Below, piece after piece: positions 24,479 through 33,624 of a stretch of DNA of 55,579 nt. The DNA lies in NCBI GenBank assembly GCA_002683825.1, contig NYUD01000063.1, forward strand, positions 1 through 55,579. Direction: 5' to 3'. Every line of letters starts with the position of its first letter. The first letter of the stretch is position 1. The notes under the pieces are model-generated. The model did not search any database, was not told the origin of the DNA, and worked only from the letters and a program-made list of their open reading frames with translations. Origin of the DNA: Planctomycetota bacterium. GTDB taxonomy: Bacteria; Planctomycetota; UBA1135; GCA-002686595. Made by a program: the position numbers and the translations under genes.

Positions 24479-27224
24479 GGCGGCGCCGGAGCCGGTTGGC
24501 GTTCCAGATCAGAAGGCCGAAGGTGCAGAGGAAGATCGCGAGCAGGGCGGGATCCGCGGACCGGGCGGCTCCCACGGAGAGGCTGCAGCCGGCGCCGTCT
24601 CCCGCGACGGGCGGTGGATTGCCCCCGATGTTGACGTTCCGGGTCTGGCCGGTCTGAGACCCCTCGTCGTCGGTTACGAGCACCGTGACCGCATACGAGC
24701 CCGGGAAGGTGTAGGTGTGCGTCGGCGAAACCTCCTGCGAGGTGTTCGCGGCGCCACTCGCCGGATCGTCGAAGTTCCAGTGGATTGACACGTCGCCGCC
24801 GTCGGGGTCGTGGCTGCCGGTCGCGTCGAAGGCCACCGGAGCGCCCGTTTCGGGGGCCTCCGTGTTGACGTTGAGAATCGCCGTCGGTGGAAGGCCCGTC
24901 GCGTGGACGTACACGCCTTGTTCTGCAACCGATTGTAGGCCCTGGTCGTCGGTGACGATCAACGTGGCGGTGTATAGCCCCGGATCGTTGTAGGTGTGGG
25001 CGACCACCGCGTTCGAGGAGGGCAGCGTCGTGTCACCGAAGAGCAAGAGCGTGTTCTGAATCGTCCCGTCGGGGTCGATCGAAGAGGTGGTGTCGAAGGT
25101 GACGTTGGCGGGGGCATTGGCCGACTGTACATCGGATGCCAGGACCGCCGTCGGGGCCTGTTGGCCCGCTGGATCCTGGCCCACGATCTCGAGGACCGGG
25201 TGCAGGCTGAAGTCGTTGGAGGTGTAGTTGTGCCCCTCGACCGCGAGCACGTTGTTGCCGTCGCCAAGCAATCCGAGATATCCGGAGATGTCGTACAGCT
25301 CGAAACCTTCGGCACCGTGCGACCCGTCGGCGGGAGTGTTCTCGTTCTGCCCGACCGAAACATTTCCGCGTGCGACTTCCACGCCGTTGATGAAAGCCAC
25401 GAACCCGTCGTCGTAGCTCATGCGTAGCGCCAGGTTGGTGGCCGAGCCGGCGTCGGGGAGGTTGAAGACGCGCCGTGCATACACCGTCAGGTAGTTGCCC
25501 TGCATGTCGTTCAGAAGCGTGTTGTTATTGCCGTTGCCGTAACCGATGCCGGTCTGCCCGACGAACCAGGAAGCATCGTCGTAACCCACGGTGTTCCACG
25601 TGGCCCCGGGAAAGCTGGTGCCTTTGAAGTAACGCCACGTGTCGTTCTCGGGCACGCCGGTCGTGGGCGGAAGGTCGAACGACAGGGTCGTTCCAGCGAC
25701 GGTATTGGGCGTGGAGGCGAGATCGGTGATGTTTCTGACGAAGAGGATGTATGCGCTGCCGACCGTGAAGGCCGAGGTCTGCAGTACGACGGTCCGCGCC
25801 TCCGATTGGAGCGTCGCGGAATTGACCGTGGTTCCGCCGGCGAAGATGTAGTTACTCACGTTCTCCGCGCCCGAGGTTCCGGCACCGCCTTGCATGGGCT
25901 CCGAGAAGGTGACGTGCAGCTGGTCGTTGTTGGATCCTTCGACCGTCACCGACGTCACGCGTGGTGCGATCGTATCGGGTGCCTTCCTCAGCACGAAGAG
26001 GTCGCGCGCGTTGTAGTCGGGCTCCATGAAGTAGCCGTGGATCTCGTTGTACGTGACGTCGAAGACGGACACTCCGGTGGTCTGCCCGACGGAATACGCC
26101 ATCAACGGGTGACCGAAGGGCCCCATGCCCGACTTGCCGCCGCAACCGGAAACGACGTAGATCGTTCCGATGGTACCGACCTTGGTGTAGTCGGAGGGAT
26201 GAGACTGAAGAACGCTGCCGCCGGCGGCGAGATAGCTGCGCTCATAGTTGTGCGAATGTCCTGAGAGGAAGAGATCGACCCCCTTGGACTCGGTCAACGG
26301 CACGAGGTTCGCCTGGAGTGCGATCAGATCATTCTCCACGTCCGAATCGTGCGTGCCCTTCGTGTACGGAGGCTTGTGCGTATAGACGATCTTCCAGCGC
26401 ATTCCACGCGCGGTCGCATCGTCGAGATCGTCGGAGATCCAGTTGTACTGCTCGTCTCCGACGGTGATGTTGTCGACCGAGTCGATGCACACGAAGTGCG
26501 TCAGTCCATGGTCGAACGAATAGTAGCGCTCCGACCCGGACGGGTGGCCCGGGGCGCCGGTGTCCGTGGGGAGGTAGAAATTGGCGAGGTACGGCGCCGC
26601 GCTTCCCGTTCCCACGTCGTGATTGCCAATCGCAGTCCACAAGAGCGACTGGCGCATGAGGCTAACGTAGGGCTTGAAGAAGTTCGGGTCGTAGTCCTCC
26701 AGCTCACCGGACGGGTAGACGAGATCCCCCAACCCCAGATACAGGTCGGCCGGTGTCGAGAGCTGGCTCAGTGATGTGGAGACATTCAGCTGGAGCCCAT
26801 CGCCCGTACCCGAATCGCCCCAGGCTATGAAGCGAAAGGGCTTCGTGCTGTTGGTGGGCGGATACGTTCGAAAGCTGTCGAGGCCCGAAAGTGCCGCGCC
26901 GTCGGCGGTCAGTTGATACGAATAGCCCGCGTCCGGAACGAGGTTCTGCAGACGAAACACATGCAGGTTGGACGGTGTGGGATTCGTCGCGTTGAAGTCC
27001 CACGGCGGACCGGGCGTTCGTCCATAGCGCACACCGCCGGCAACCGCGACGCTTGTCTGCCACACGATCGTGATGTCCACGACGCCTACGTCCTGCAGGT
27101 AGGGACCGCGAATGACGGAGACCTGCCCGCCCGCGAAGCCCGGCCGAAAGGGGTTGGTCGACAGCAGCGCGACGGCGGCCAGACAGAGGACGGGGGGCCA
27201 GAGCGATTTCTTGATGAGCGTCAT
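24471..27224 (-). CDS. Secreted purple-acid-phosphatase-like protein with PKD domains and C-terminal anchor
   Basis: This encodes 917 residues with a signal peptide. An N-terminal fibronectin-type PAP domain (about 35-120) precedes a calcineurin-like phosphoesterase domain (about 128-390) with the metal blocks AWGDSGTGD, GLGDLVYPSG, IGNHDVG, YTHKPPY and SGHSHNYER. Next come a Big_5-like domain (TIAPRVTSVTVEG), a sugar-binding-like region (WRYFKG... to ...LEIVG), and two PKD domains (PTAVLASD and PTAILNVN). The tail GAGCSLSVGAARSADPALL, a membrane helix and RRRL resembles JDVT/MYXO-type C-terminal sorting signals. It should release phosphate from esters outside the cell and stay surface-bound. 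Confidence 0.9.
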   Translation of the reverse strand: MTLIKKSLWPPVLCLAAVALLSTNPFRPGFAGGQVSVIRGPYLQDVGVVDITIVWQTSVAVAGGVRYGRTPGPPWDFNATNPTPSNLHVFRLQNLVPDAGYSYQLTADGAALSGLDSFRTYPPTNSTKPFRFIAWGDSGTGDGLQLNVSTSLSQLSTPADLYLGLGDLVYPSGELEDYDPNFFKPYVSLMRQSLLWTAIGNHDVGTGSAAPYLANFYLPTDTGAPGHPSGSERYYSFDHGLTHFVCIDSVDNITVGDEQYNWISDDLDDATARGMRWKIVYTHKPPYTKGTHDSDVENDLIALQANLVPLTESKGVDLFLSGHSHNYERSYLAAGGSVLQSHPSDYTKVGTIGTIYVVSGCGGKSGMGPFGHPLMAYSVGQTTGVSVFDVTYNEIHGYFMEPDYNARDLFVLRKAPDTIAPRVTSVTVEGSNNDQLHVTFSEPMQGGAGTSGAENVSNYIFAGGTTVNSATLQSEARTVVLQTSAFTVGSAYILFVRNITDLASTPNTVAGTTLSFDLPPTTGVPENDTWRYFKGTSFPGATWNTVGYDDASWFVGQTGIGYGNGNNNTLLNDMQGNYLTVYARRVFNLPDAGSATNLALRMSYDDGFVAFINGVEVARGNVSVGQNENTPADGSHGAEGFELYDISGYLGLLGDGNNVLAVEGHNYTSNDFSLHPVLEIVGQDPAGQQAPTAVLASDVQSANAPANVTFDTTSSIDPDGTIQNTLLLFGDTTLPSSNAVVAHTYNDPGLYTATLIVTDDQGLQSVAEQGVYVHATGLPPTAILNVNTEAPETGAPVAFDATGSHDPDGGDVSIHWNFDDPASGAANTSQEVSPTHTYTFPGSYAVTVLVTDDEGSQTGQTRNVNIGGNPPPVAGDGAGCSLSVGAARSADPALLAIFLCTFGLLIWNANRLRRRLN

Positions 27225-27356
27225 GGAGCAGTTCCCCTACGCGCTGGACCCACCTGTGGCCCTGCCCCGGAGGTCCTTGACCGGAAGATCGACCTTTTCG
27301 GCCCGAACCCTTAGGGGGGGAATAGCGGGAGCGTTTCCGGCTCCCTGCAGGCACCT

Positions 27357-30300
27357 TCAGGGGCCGATCGTCAGCACGACCCCGTTGCTGAACTCGCCCG
27401 TCAGCCAGCCCTGCACGTAGCCCGTCATGCCTATCAGGCCTGGCGTGTTGGGAACCGGCAACAGGACGCTGCCGGAGCCGGAGCCGTCGGCCGGAAATAA
27501 GGTCCAGAGGCTCTGGAAACCCGGCACGAGAATGACCCAGCTCTGCGCCGAGAAAGACAGGCGGAGGGTCGTCGAGCCCAGGATCTGCACACCCACGCCG
27601 CCGGGCGTCCCACCGGAGTAGTCGAACATCATGGTCTGTCCGAGCACCGGGTTGCCGGTGATGGTGAGGTCGCGCGGGTTGAGCGTCGGCGGTGACATGT
27701 CATAGCGCAGGCTCGTGCCCTGCACCGGGATGTTCGACGCATCCGGCGTCGGATCCAGCAGTGCCAGGAGGTTGTTGGAGCCATCGGGGATCCGCGCGAG
27801 GCCGACGTCGGTCGTTTGCGGTCCGAACGCGACGTAGTCGATCTGCAGGTTGGAAGCCGCGTCGGTGTGGTAGAGGCCGATCTGCTCGCCGTCCTTGTTC
27901 AGCTTGAAGTTTGCGTGCAGCGGTCCGTCCGTTGCGTCCTCGTCACACCAGATCAAGATCGTCCCGCCTGCGGGGATCGTCGTTCCATTGGGGAACGGCC
28001 ACTTGGCCGGGAAGGCCGGATTGTCCGAGAGGTACATTCCCGAGAGCTCGACCGGCGTCGGCGAATCGTTGTACAACTCGACGTAGTCCTCGAACTGTCC
28101 CACTTCGTCGGTCACCGTTGTCGCGTTCGAGGCCATGATCTCGTTGATCCGCAGCGGAAGCCCGACCGAGAAGGTCGCTTCGTTCAGAGCGCTCCACTCG
28201 ATGCCGTCGTAAGCTCGAGCCTTGGCGGTCGTGAGATCCAGGATGGGAATGGCCGTGGAATAGACGGATGCGGTCGGGTTGATCGCTCCTCCGGGAAGGC
28301 GTGGGTCCGATTCGTCCAGCGTGTAGTAGATCGTTCCCGCCGGGGCGGACATGGTGAGATTGAAGCCCAGGGGGATCTCACCTCCGTGCTGGTTGAAGGT
28401 CGGCGCGACGATGTTCGGGTAGAGCCCCTTGTTCCGGAGCTGATCCAACAACACGTTCGAGCGCACGGAGAAGTAGTCGTTCAAGATGCGGTCACGTTCG
28501 ATGAACCAGTCGGCCGGTGTGAGGGTGCCCGGGGCCAGGAAGTAGTTCACCCAACGAGCGAAGGCCATGGGGATGGTTCCCTCGATCTTGGCGGCGAGCT
28601 GGTGATAGTGGGCCGCGGGGCGGTTGCGCTCGGGAAAGGCGGGGTCGAAGACCGTGCCCGGCGCGGAGTAGGCCGGATCGACGTACAGGGGGCCGTTATT
28701 GAACAGAATGCGATGCGCGCGGTCCGCGTGGAAGAGTGCGTATTCCGAGTTGGCCTGGAGCTCGGTGTAGTAGTAGGCGATGTTCGTTCCGTTCGATCCG
28801 ACGACCTGCGTGCGATCGTAGAAGCCCCCCACACTGGTCACGCCTTCCCAGCCGAGGCAGTTTTCCGCATCCCATGAGTGGAAGAGAAATTCCTGATCCG
28901 GGTTGAGGTTGCCGAAAGCGGGAGACAACCGGCTGTGGGACGTGGCCATCCAGTTGCGGTGTGGCCAGTCCGTGTTCCCGCCGTAGAAGTTCAGGTTCAT
29001 GTAGTCGACGTAGTTCGCCAGGTTGACCCGGTCCTGGAAGGCTTCGTACGCCGGCTGGCCCATGTACATCACTCCGTCTCCCATCCCTGTGCCCGTGATC
29101 TCGTTGATGACGGCCAGAACTCCCGGTGCTGACGGGTGGTTGGCCGGATTCGAGTTGCCCGCAACGATCCCGCCCTCCTTGACCCAGTCGTACTCGAGGT
29201 CGTCGCCGCCGAAGTACTCCGAAGCCCAGCGCGTGTCGGGCCGCTCGTGCAGGTTGCAAAGGCCCCAATAGAGTCCGTTGATGTAGGTGTGCACGTAGGT
29301 CCCGTGGGAGGTGAGCCCTCCCATCATGCGTTGCAGGTCGGCCGTGAACTGGTCGCGCAGGGACTGGGTGTGCCGTTTGTACGAGATGTTGCCCGGAGAG
29401 CTGATCGAGTTCTGGTTACCCCCATCGAGGATCAGGTACTCGAAGTCGTCGTTCAGGGTGTCGTCGAACAGCGGGAATTCGAGCTTGGAAGGGCCGAATG
29501 CCGTGCGGATCTTCAGCGCGATCGAAAGCTGTGCGCGCAAGCCGCTCCCCGTGCTCGAGCCACCCTGGATAGCCAGCCCACAGTTGAGTTGAAACTGATT
29601 GCCCCCGTTCGGATCGAGGTATTCCACCGAACCCGCGCGATCCCAGGCGGGCCCCTGGTCCTCGGAGTTGACGTAGATTCCCATCAAGCCGTCCGGCGGG
29701 TTGTAGCCGAACCAATCGTCGATCGACATCGAGAGCGACATCGTGGGAATTGCTTTCAGACTGTCGATGAGCTGTTGCGTTGTGTACTGGGCCAGGATGG
29801 TGCTGTCGAGGCCATAGGTTGCTCCAGGGCGCGAACCGCCGAAGTCCCAGTCGATTCCGTTCCTCGATATCCAGTCGGCCGGAAAACCCTGGGCCACTGC
29901 ACCGGCATCCGACTGGTTCAGCACATCGTTCAAGTAGATGTAAGAGCTCGTCGTCGAGCGCGTGATCGATTCTTCACCGATCACGAAGGCCGCCGCACGC
30001 ACGATCGTCGTCGTCGTGACAGGAATCAGTGCGGTGTACAACGTCTTGGTCTCGTCCGGCTCGGTTCCGTCGAGCGTGTAGTACATCAAGACGTTGGGTG
30101 TCGTGCAGGAGAGCCCGACCGAGATCGGAGCGTCGTAGAAGCCGCGCACGGAGGTGTATTCGACGGGAGCGACCGCCTGGGCGACCTGGCCGTTGGTGGC
30201 TCCCGGTGTCGGCACGAGAAAGTGCCCTTCGGCGGGCTGGGACTGTCCGTTGAGCCCCAGGCCATATGAAATGCCGGAGAACTGCTCCGGGTATTGCGGT

Positions 30301-30677
30301 GCATACTCGTCCGCGATCGTGAGGCCGTCGGGAAAGACGAGCGCCAGATACTCGCCGTTCGAACTCAGGGAGAAGTTCGTGTGGAGCTCGGGAGCCGTGA
30401 GATCCATGCCCGAGGCGCGGACGAGCAGGAACCCACCGGCCGGGATCGTGGTCGTGGGCAGGGCCCAGAGCGTGAGAACGGCCGAATTGTCGGTCAGATA
30501 CCACCCGCCCAGATCGACGGTCGAGGGACCGGTATTCTCGATTTCGATCCAGTCACTGAGGTTGCCCTGGGAGTCGGGCAGGGTCAGGTTGAGTGTGTGG
30601 AATTCGCTGATCCGAACCTGAGCGTGCGTGGTCGTGGCGCAGAGCAGACCGAAAAGCAGGGCGCAGCTGGTTTTCAT
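27357..30677 (-). CDS. Secreted CotH kinase-like protein with lamin-tail and chitobiase-like domains
   Basis: This encodes 1106 residues from the ATG at 30677, chosen for its signal peptide (MKTSCALLFGLLCATTTHA). Order: lamin-tail domain (about 20-135), a chitobiase/Fn3-type domain with YYTLDGTEPDE, the CotH domain (about 255-640) with IDDWFG, GLYWGLCNLHERPD, EYDWVKEG, NYVDYMNLNFYGGNTDW and FLFHSWDAENCLG, a second YYTLDESDP domain, a second lamin-tail domain (about 805-910), and a 110-residue end module finishing PNTPGLIGMTGYVQG and NGVVLTIGP. CotH proteins are atypical kinases that phosphorylate extracellular proteins in spore coats and in some secreted systems. The LHERPD and WDAEN motifs occupy expected active-site positions. 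Confidence 0.9.
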   Translation of the reverse strand: MKTSCALLFGLLCATTTHAQVRISEFHTLNLTLPDSQGNLSDWIEIENTGPSTVDLGGWYLTDNSAVLTLWALPTTTIPAGGFLLVRASGMDLTAPELHTNFSLSSNGEYLALVFPDGLTIADEYAPQYPEQFSGISYGLGLNGQSQPAEGHFLVPTPGATNGQVAQAVAPVEYTSVRGFYDAPISVGLSCTTPNVLMYYTLDGTEPDETKTLYTALIPVTTTTIVRAAAFVIGEESITRSTTSSYIYLNDVLNQSDAGAVAQGFPADWISRNGIDWDFGGSRPGATYGLDSTILAQYTTQQLIDSLKAIPTMSLSMSIDDWFGYNPPDGLMGIYVNSEDQGPAWDRAGSVEYLDPNGGNQFQLNCGLAIQGGSSTGSGLRAQLSIALKIRTAFGPSKLEFPLFDDTLNDDFEYLILDGGNQNSISSPGNISYKRHTQSLRDQFTADLQRMMGGLTSHGTYVHTYINGLYWGLCNLHERPDTRWASEYFGGDDLEYDWVKEGGIVAGNSNPANHPSAPGVLAVINEITGTGMGDGVMYMGQPAYEAFQDRVNLANYVDYMNLNFYGGNTDWPHRNWMATSHSRLSPAFGNLNPDQEFLFHSWDAENCLGWEGVTSVGGFYDRTQVVGSNGTNIAYYYTELQANSEYALFHADRAHRILFNNGPLYVDPAYSAPGTVFDPAFPERNRPAAHYHQLAAKIEGTIPMAFARWVNYFLAPGTLTPADWFIERDRILNDYFSVRSNVLLDQLRNKGLYPNIVAPTFNQHGGEIPLGFNLTMSAPAGTIYYTLDESDPRLPGGAINPTASVYSTAIPILDLTTAKARAYDGIEWSALNEATFSVGLPLRINEIMASNATTVTDEVGQFEDYVELYNDSPTPVELSGMYLSDNPAFPAKWPFPNGTTIPAGGTILIWCDEDATDGPLHANFKLNKDGEQIGLYHTDAASNLQIDYVAFGPQTTDVGLARIPDGSNNLLALLDPTPDASNIPVQGTSLRYDMSPPTLNPRDLTITGNPVLGQTMMFDYSGGTPGGVGVQILGSTTLRLSFSAQSWVILVPGFQSLWTLFPADGSGSGSVLLPVPNTPGLIGMTGYVQGWLTGEFSNGVVLTIGP

Positions 30678-30775
30678 GACGCGATGGACACTATTGCGGC
30701 CGAGCGGGACTCGATTACTCCAGTGTAACTGCCCCCGTGCGATCCGGAGGGTTTGTGCGCGTTCTTCTGGCCGGA

Positions 30776-33166
30776 CTACCGGGCGTTGATCTGCAGGAAC
30801 GCCAGGAGTGCGCAATCGTTGAAGATGTTGTTCAGGCCCTGCGACATCGCAGCGCCGAGGAAGTCCGTGGTGCCCGAATAGCTCACCAGCGAATCGACCA
30901 TCTCGGCCGTGAGCGGTCTTTCCTCGACCAGCCAATAGGTCAGTCCCAGCCCGGTGCGATAGGAGTCCAGCGCGAGACCGGGTTCCCACATCTGCGGAGG
31001 CAGGTGGGTATGGTTGCGGGCCATGAGGGGGTTGGCGCCGATCTGCCCGACAGCGACGCGATCCCACAAGCCGTTTCCGTTCGGGCCCGAGAGGTCCTCG
31101 TTCCAGCGCCACAGCATGCGCCACATCGCTCGCCCGCCCAGCTTGATCATCTGCCTGGCCCGTGCATGGCGGGGCGGATCGGCGTCTTCGCCGAACACGG
31201 TTTCCTGGATGCCGCGCAACGCGTGCATGGCGTAAACGTGTTCATTCGGCCGCATCGAGCGGAAATAGGCCACGTTGCCGTCCCCCAGGGGGTCGGAAGT
31301 GGCGACCTTGCCATGGGTCAAGGCCATCCATATTCCCCCCGGCGATTGGATGTGGTCCATGGAATCGGCGTAGGCATCGAACCAGGGCTTCCAGCGCGCA
31401 CGCCACTGTGTCCGTCCCATGGCGTAGGCTGCGGCAGCGAAGTCGCCCGCCGCTGCGTGCTCGCGACCGAAGCCGCCACCGATCTCACCAGGTCCGTTGA
31501 GGAAGCCCCGCAGACGTCCCCCCGGACCGTCGTAGTACGTCGCCCTCAAGAGTTCGCATGCGGCTTCCATTCGGCGCCGGGCCAGCGGATCGTTGTCGAG
31601 ATACACCAGCATCTTGATCATGCGCGAATATCGCCACATGTGCTGGGTGTCGATCGGAGCGAAGTTGACGAGCGGGTTGCGATAGGCGGGAACTAAGTTA
31701 TTGGCCTCGACGTACTGTTCGTGGAACGGGTCCTGGCTGTGCCAGTTCCAGGGCGCGTCGTGAACCATGTTGGGGTACGACGTCGAGAAGACGTTGCTGT
31801 AGAGTCGGTAGGGCTGGGTCCCGTCCTTGTCCAGGTAGGCCGGGTCGGTCGGATCGAAAGAGCTACCGTTGTCCTCGTACATCGCTCCCGGCTGGCGGTC
31901 GTTGTAGCAGCGCATGACCGCGTAAGCGTGAAGCAGGCCTTCTCGTTGGCCGCTCCAGAGCGTTTTCATCCCCTGGTAGGGGTTGATGTTCACTCCGCCG
32001 GTCATTCCACCGTAGGTGACCCCGTACGGATTGCGGAACCCGTCTTCGAGGAGGATGGCTTCTCCCGGACCCACGGAATACGTGTTCGAGATCTGGTTGT
32101 AGAGCGCGTTCTTGGTGTCGATCAACCCCTTTCGCAGTCCATCGATGTGGGACAGATCCGGCATCGGCAGGCCCTGGGGGAAGTAGCCCGGCGTGCCGAC
32201 GTTGTGGAAGCTCCAGGTGCGTTCGCCCGTGGTCGGATTGACGACCTGATCGATGGCATGCGCCCAACCCTTGCGCCCGCTGAGCTCCAGCGCCTTCGCG
32301 CGGCGACCTTGCGGGTGGAGCCAGTAGCGGAAGCCGCGTTCGTGCCGTTGCTCCATGAAGTGCATCTGCGGTCCGGGCATGCGCTTGATGAGAGGAAGGA
32401 CGCGAATGTCGCCGTTGAAGGTGAAGACTTCGCCGGCTTGCGGTTCGGGCCACATCGAGACCGCGCCCCACAGTTCGGGAATGGTCAGTTGTAGCCGTTC
32501 GAAGTAGAGGTGCCAGCCGGGGTGCTGTGAACTGGCGTTGTGGAAGTTCAAGGCTACCTCGATGATGTTGCTGTCTCTGCGGAAGGACAACCACATCTGT
32601 GCGGCACCGAGCTGTTCGAGGTTCGTGGGGGAGTCAACGTCGGTGGGCAAGAGCCGCATCGACCATTCGCCGGTGACCTGCACGGCTCCGTAACGGTGCA
32701 CGCGTACAAACTCCGGATCACCGCGATACTCGTTTCCAAAAGCGTCCACCGCACGAAGGTGAACGTTCGAGAAGACCGGATGATCCAGGTCGAGGTTCAA
32801 CGGAGGATAGGAGCTTGGAACCTCGCGAACGAGGAAGCGTTGGATCGACCCCGGCTCCATCGAACCGCGCACGGCTTGAGCCAGGATCTCGACCGTCATC
32901 AGTGTGCCGTCGGCACGGTAGGCAATGGGCTCCCACTGGGTGACGAGCGGGTTGTCGTCGCGGTCGAAAACGGTGAAGGGGCAAGGCGTACGCCTGAAAG
33001 TGAATCCTTCAGGCAGGGGCATCGACCCGTGGACCACGAAGCGGTTCAGCTCGGGGACTTCACATTCGAGAATCGCAACCGGAGCGAAGGTCGGCTCGGT
33101 CGCCTGACTGAAGCCGGGTAAAGCGAGAGCAAACGCAAGACATGGAAGTGAATACACGGGAAACAT
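30776..33166 (-). CDS. Large secreted protein, possibly a PcRGLX/YetA-like polysaccharide lyase
   Basis: This encodes 796 residues starting at an internal ATG that begins a signal peptide (MFPVYSLPCLAFALALPGFSQA). The N-terminal region (LNRFVVHGSMPLPEGFTF... to ...YRADGTLMTVEILAQAV) has the RIFT-barrel pattern seen in exo-rhamnogalacturonan-lyase-like (PcRGLX/YetA) proteins. The C-terminal half is rich in Trp, His and Tyr helices (QHMWRYSRMIKMLVYLDNDP, REHAAAGDFAAAAYAMGR), consistent with an alpha/alpha toroid. The lyase assignment is tentative. It lies 98 bp upstream of the CotH gene in the same direction. Confidence 0.6.
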   Translation of the reverse strand: MFPVYSLPCLAFALALPGFSQATEPTFAPVAILECEVPELNRFVVHGSMPLPEGFTFRRTPCPFTVFDRDDNPLVTQWEPIAYRADGTLMTVEILAQAVRGSMEPGSIQRFLVREVPSSYPPLNLDLDHPVFSNVHLRAVDAFGNEYRGDPEFVRVHRYGAVQVTGEWSMRLLPTDVDSPTNLEQLGAAQMWLSFRRDSNIIEVALNFHNASSQHPGWHLYFERLQLTIPELWGAVSMWPEPQAGEVFTFNGDIRVLPLIKRMPGPQMHFMEQRHERGFRYWLHPQGRRAKALELSGRKGWAHAIDQVVNPTTGERTWSFHNVGTPGYFPQGLPMPDLSHIDGLRKGLIDTKNALYNQISNTYSVGPGEAILLEDGFRNPYGVTYGGMTGGVNINPYQGMKTLWSGQREGLLHAYAVMRCYNDRQPGAMYEDNGSSFDPTDPAYLDKDGTQPYRLYSNVFSTSYPNMVHDAPWNWHSQDPFHEQYVEANNLVPAYRNPLVNFAPIDTQHMWRYSRMIKMLVYLDNDPLARRRMEAACELLRATYYDGPGGRLRGFLNGPGEIGGGFGREHAAAGDFAAAAYAMGRTQWRARWKPWFDAYADSMDHIQSPGGIWMALTHGKVATSDPLGDGNVAYFRSMRPNEHVYAMHALRGIQETVFGEDADPPRHARARQMIKLGGRAMWRMLWRWNEDLSGPNGNGLWDRVAVGQIGANPLMARNHTHLPPQMWEPGLALDSYRTGLGLTYWLVEERPLTAEMVDSLVSYSGTTDFLGAAMSQGLNNIFNDCALLAFLQINAR

Positions 33167-33624
33167 AAGAGTTCGTCCAGGGGGGTAGGGGGGTTGGGGA
33201 TCTTCTGGGCGAGCAGCCAAGGGATCCCACGACCCTGTTCACGAGTTTCCTGAAACCACGTTGGTACAGAAGCCTCCTTTCGTGGCCCAGAATTCGGGGA
33301 AAACTCACGCGCCCGATCCGGGCTCCGTGGGCCGAAACTCGACTACAAATTGGGAATTCCTAACGACCTCCGGGGACGACGGATCAGCGTGGGGAAAAAA
33401 GCGAACTCTCTGCATCCTGCCACGTGAAAACGTGAATTGCCGTCCGCTTCGTACCGGCGAACCAAACGTTATTTGAGCCCGTGGCTGCGACCCGACCATT
33501 TTCCGATCCCCTTCGAAATCTGGCGTTCTTTTCCCCGTTGGATACTCGACCGCAAGAGGCTCAAAGGAGTTTTCATTCAAGAAAGGCGGACGGAAGGGCT
33601 GGAAACAGGAAGGGGTCGAGGCCG
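33167..33624. other. Intergenic region, no gene seen
   Basis: The 458-bp gap between two minus-strand genes has A/T-richer patches (33330-33380, 33550-33600) but no credible ORF, hairpin or repeat. It probably holds the promoter of the secreted protein downstream. Confidence 0.4.
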
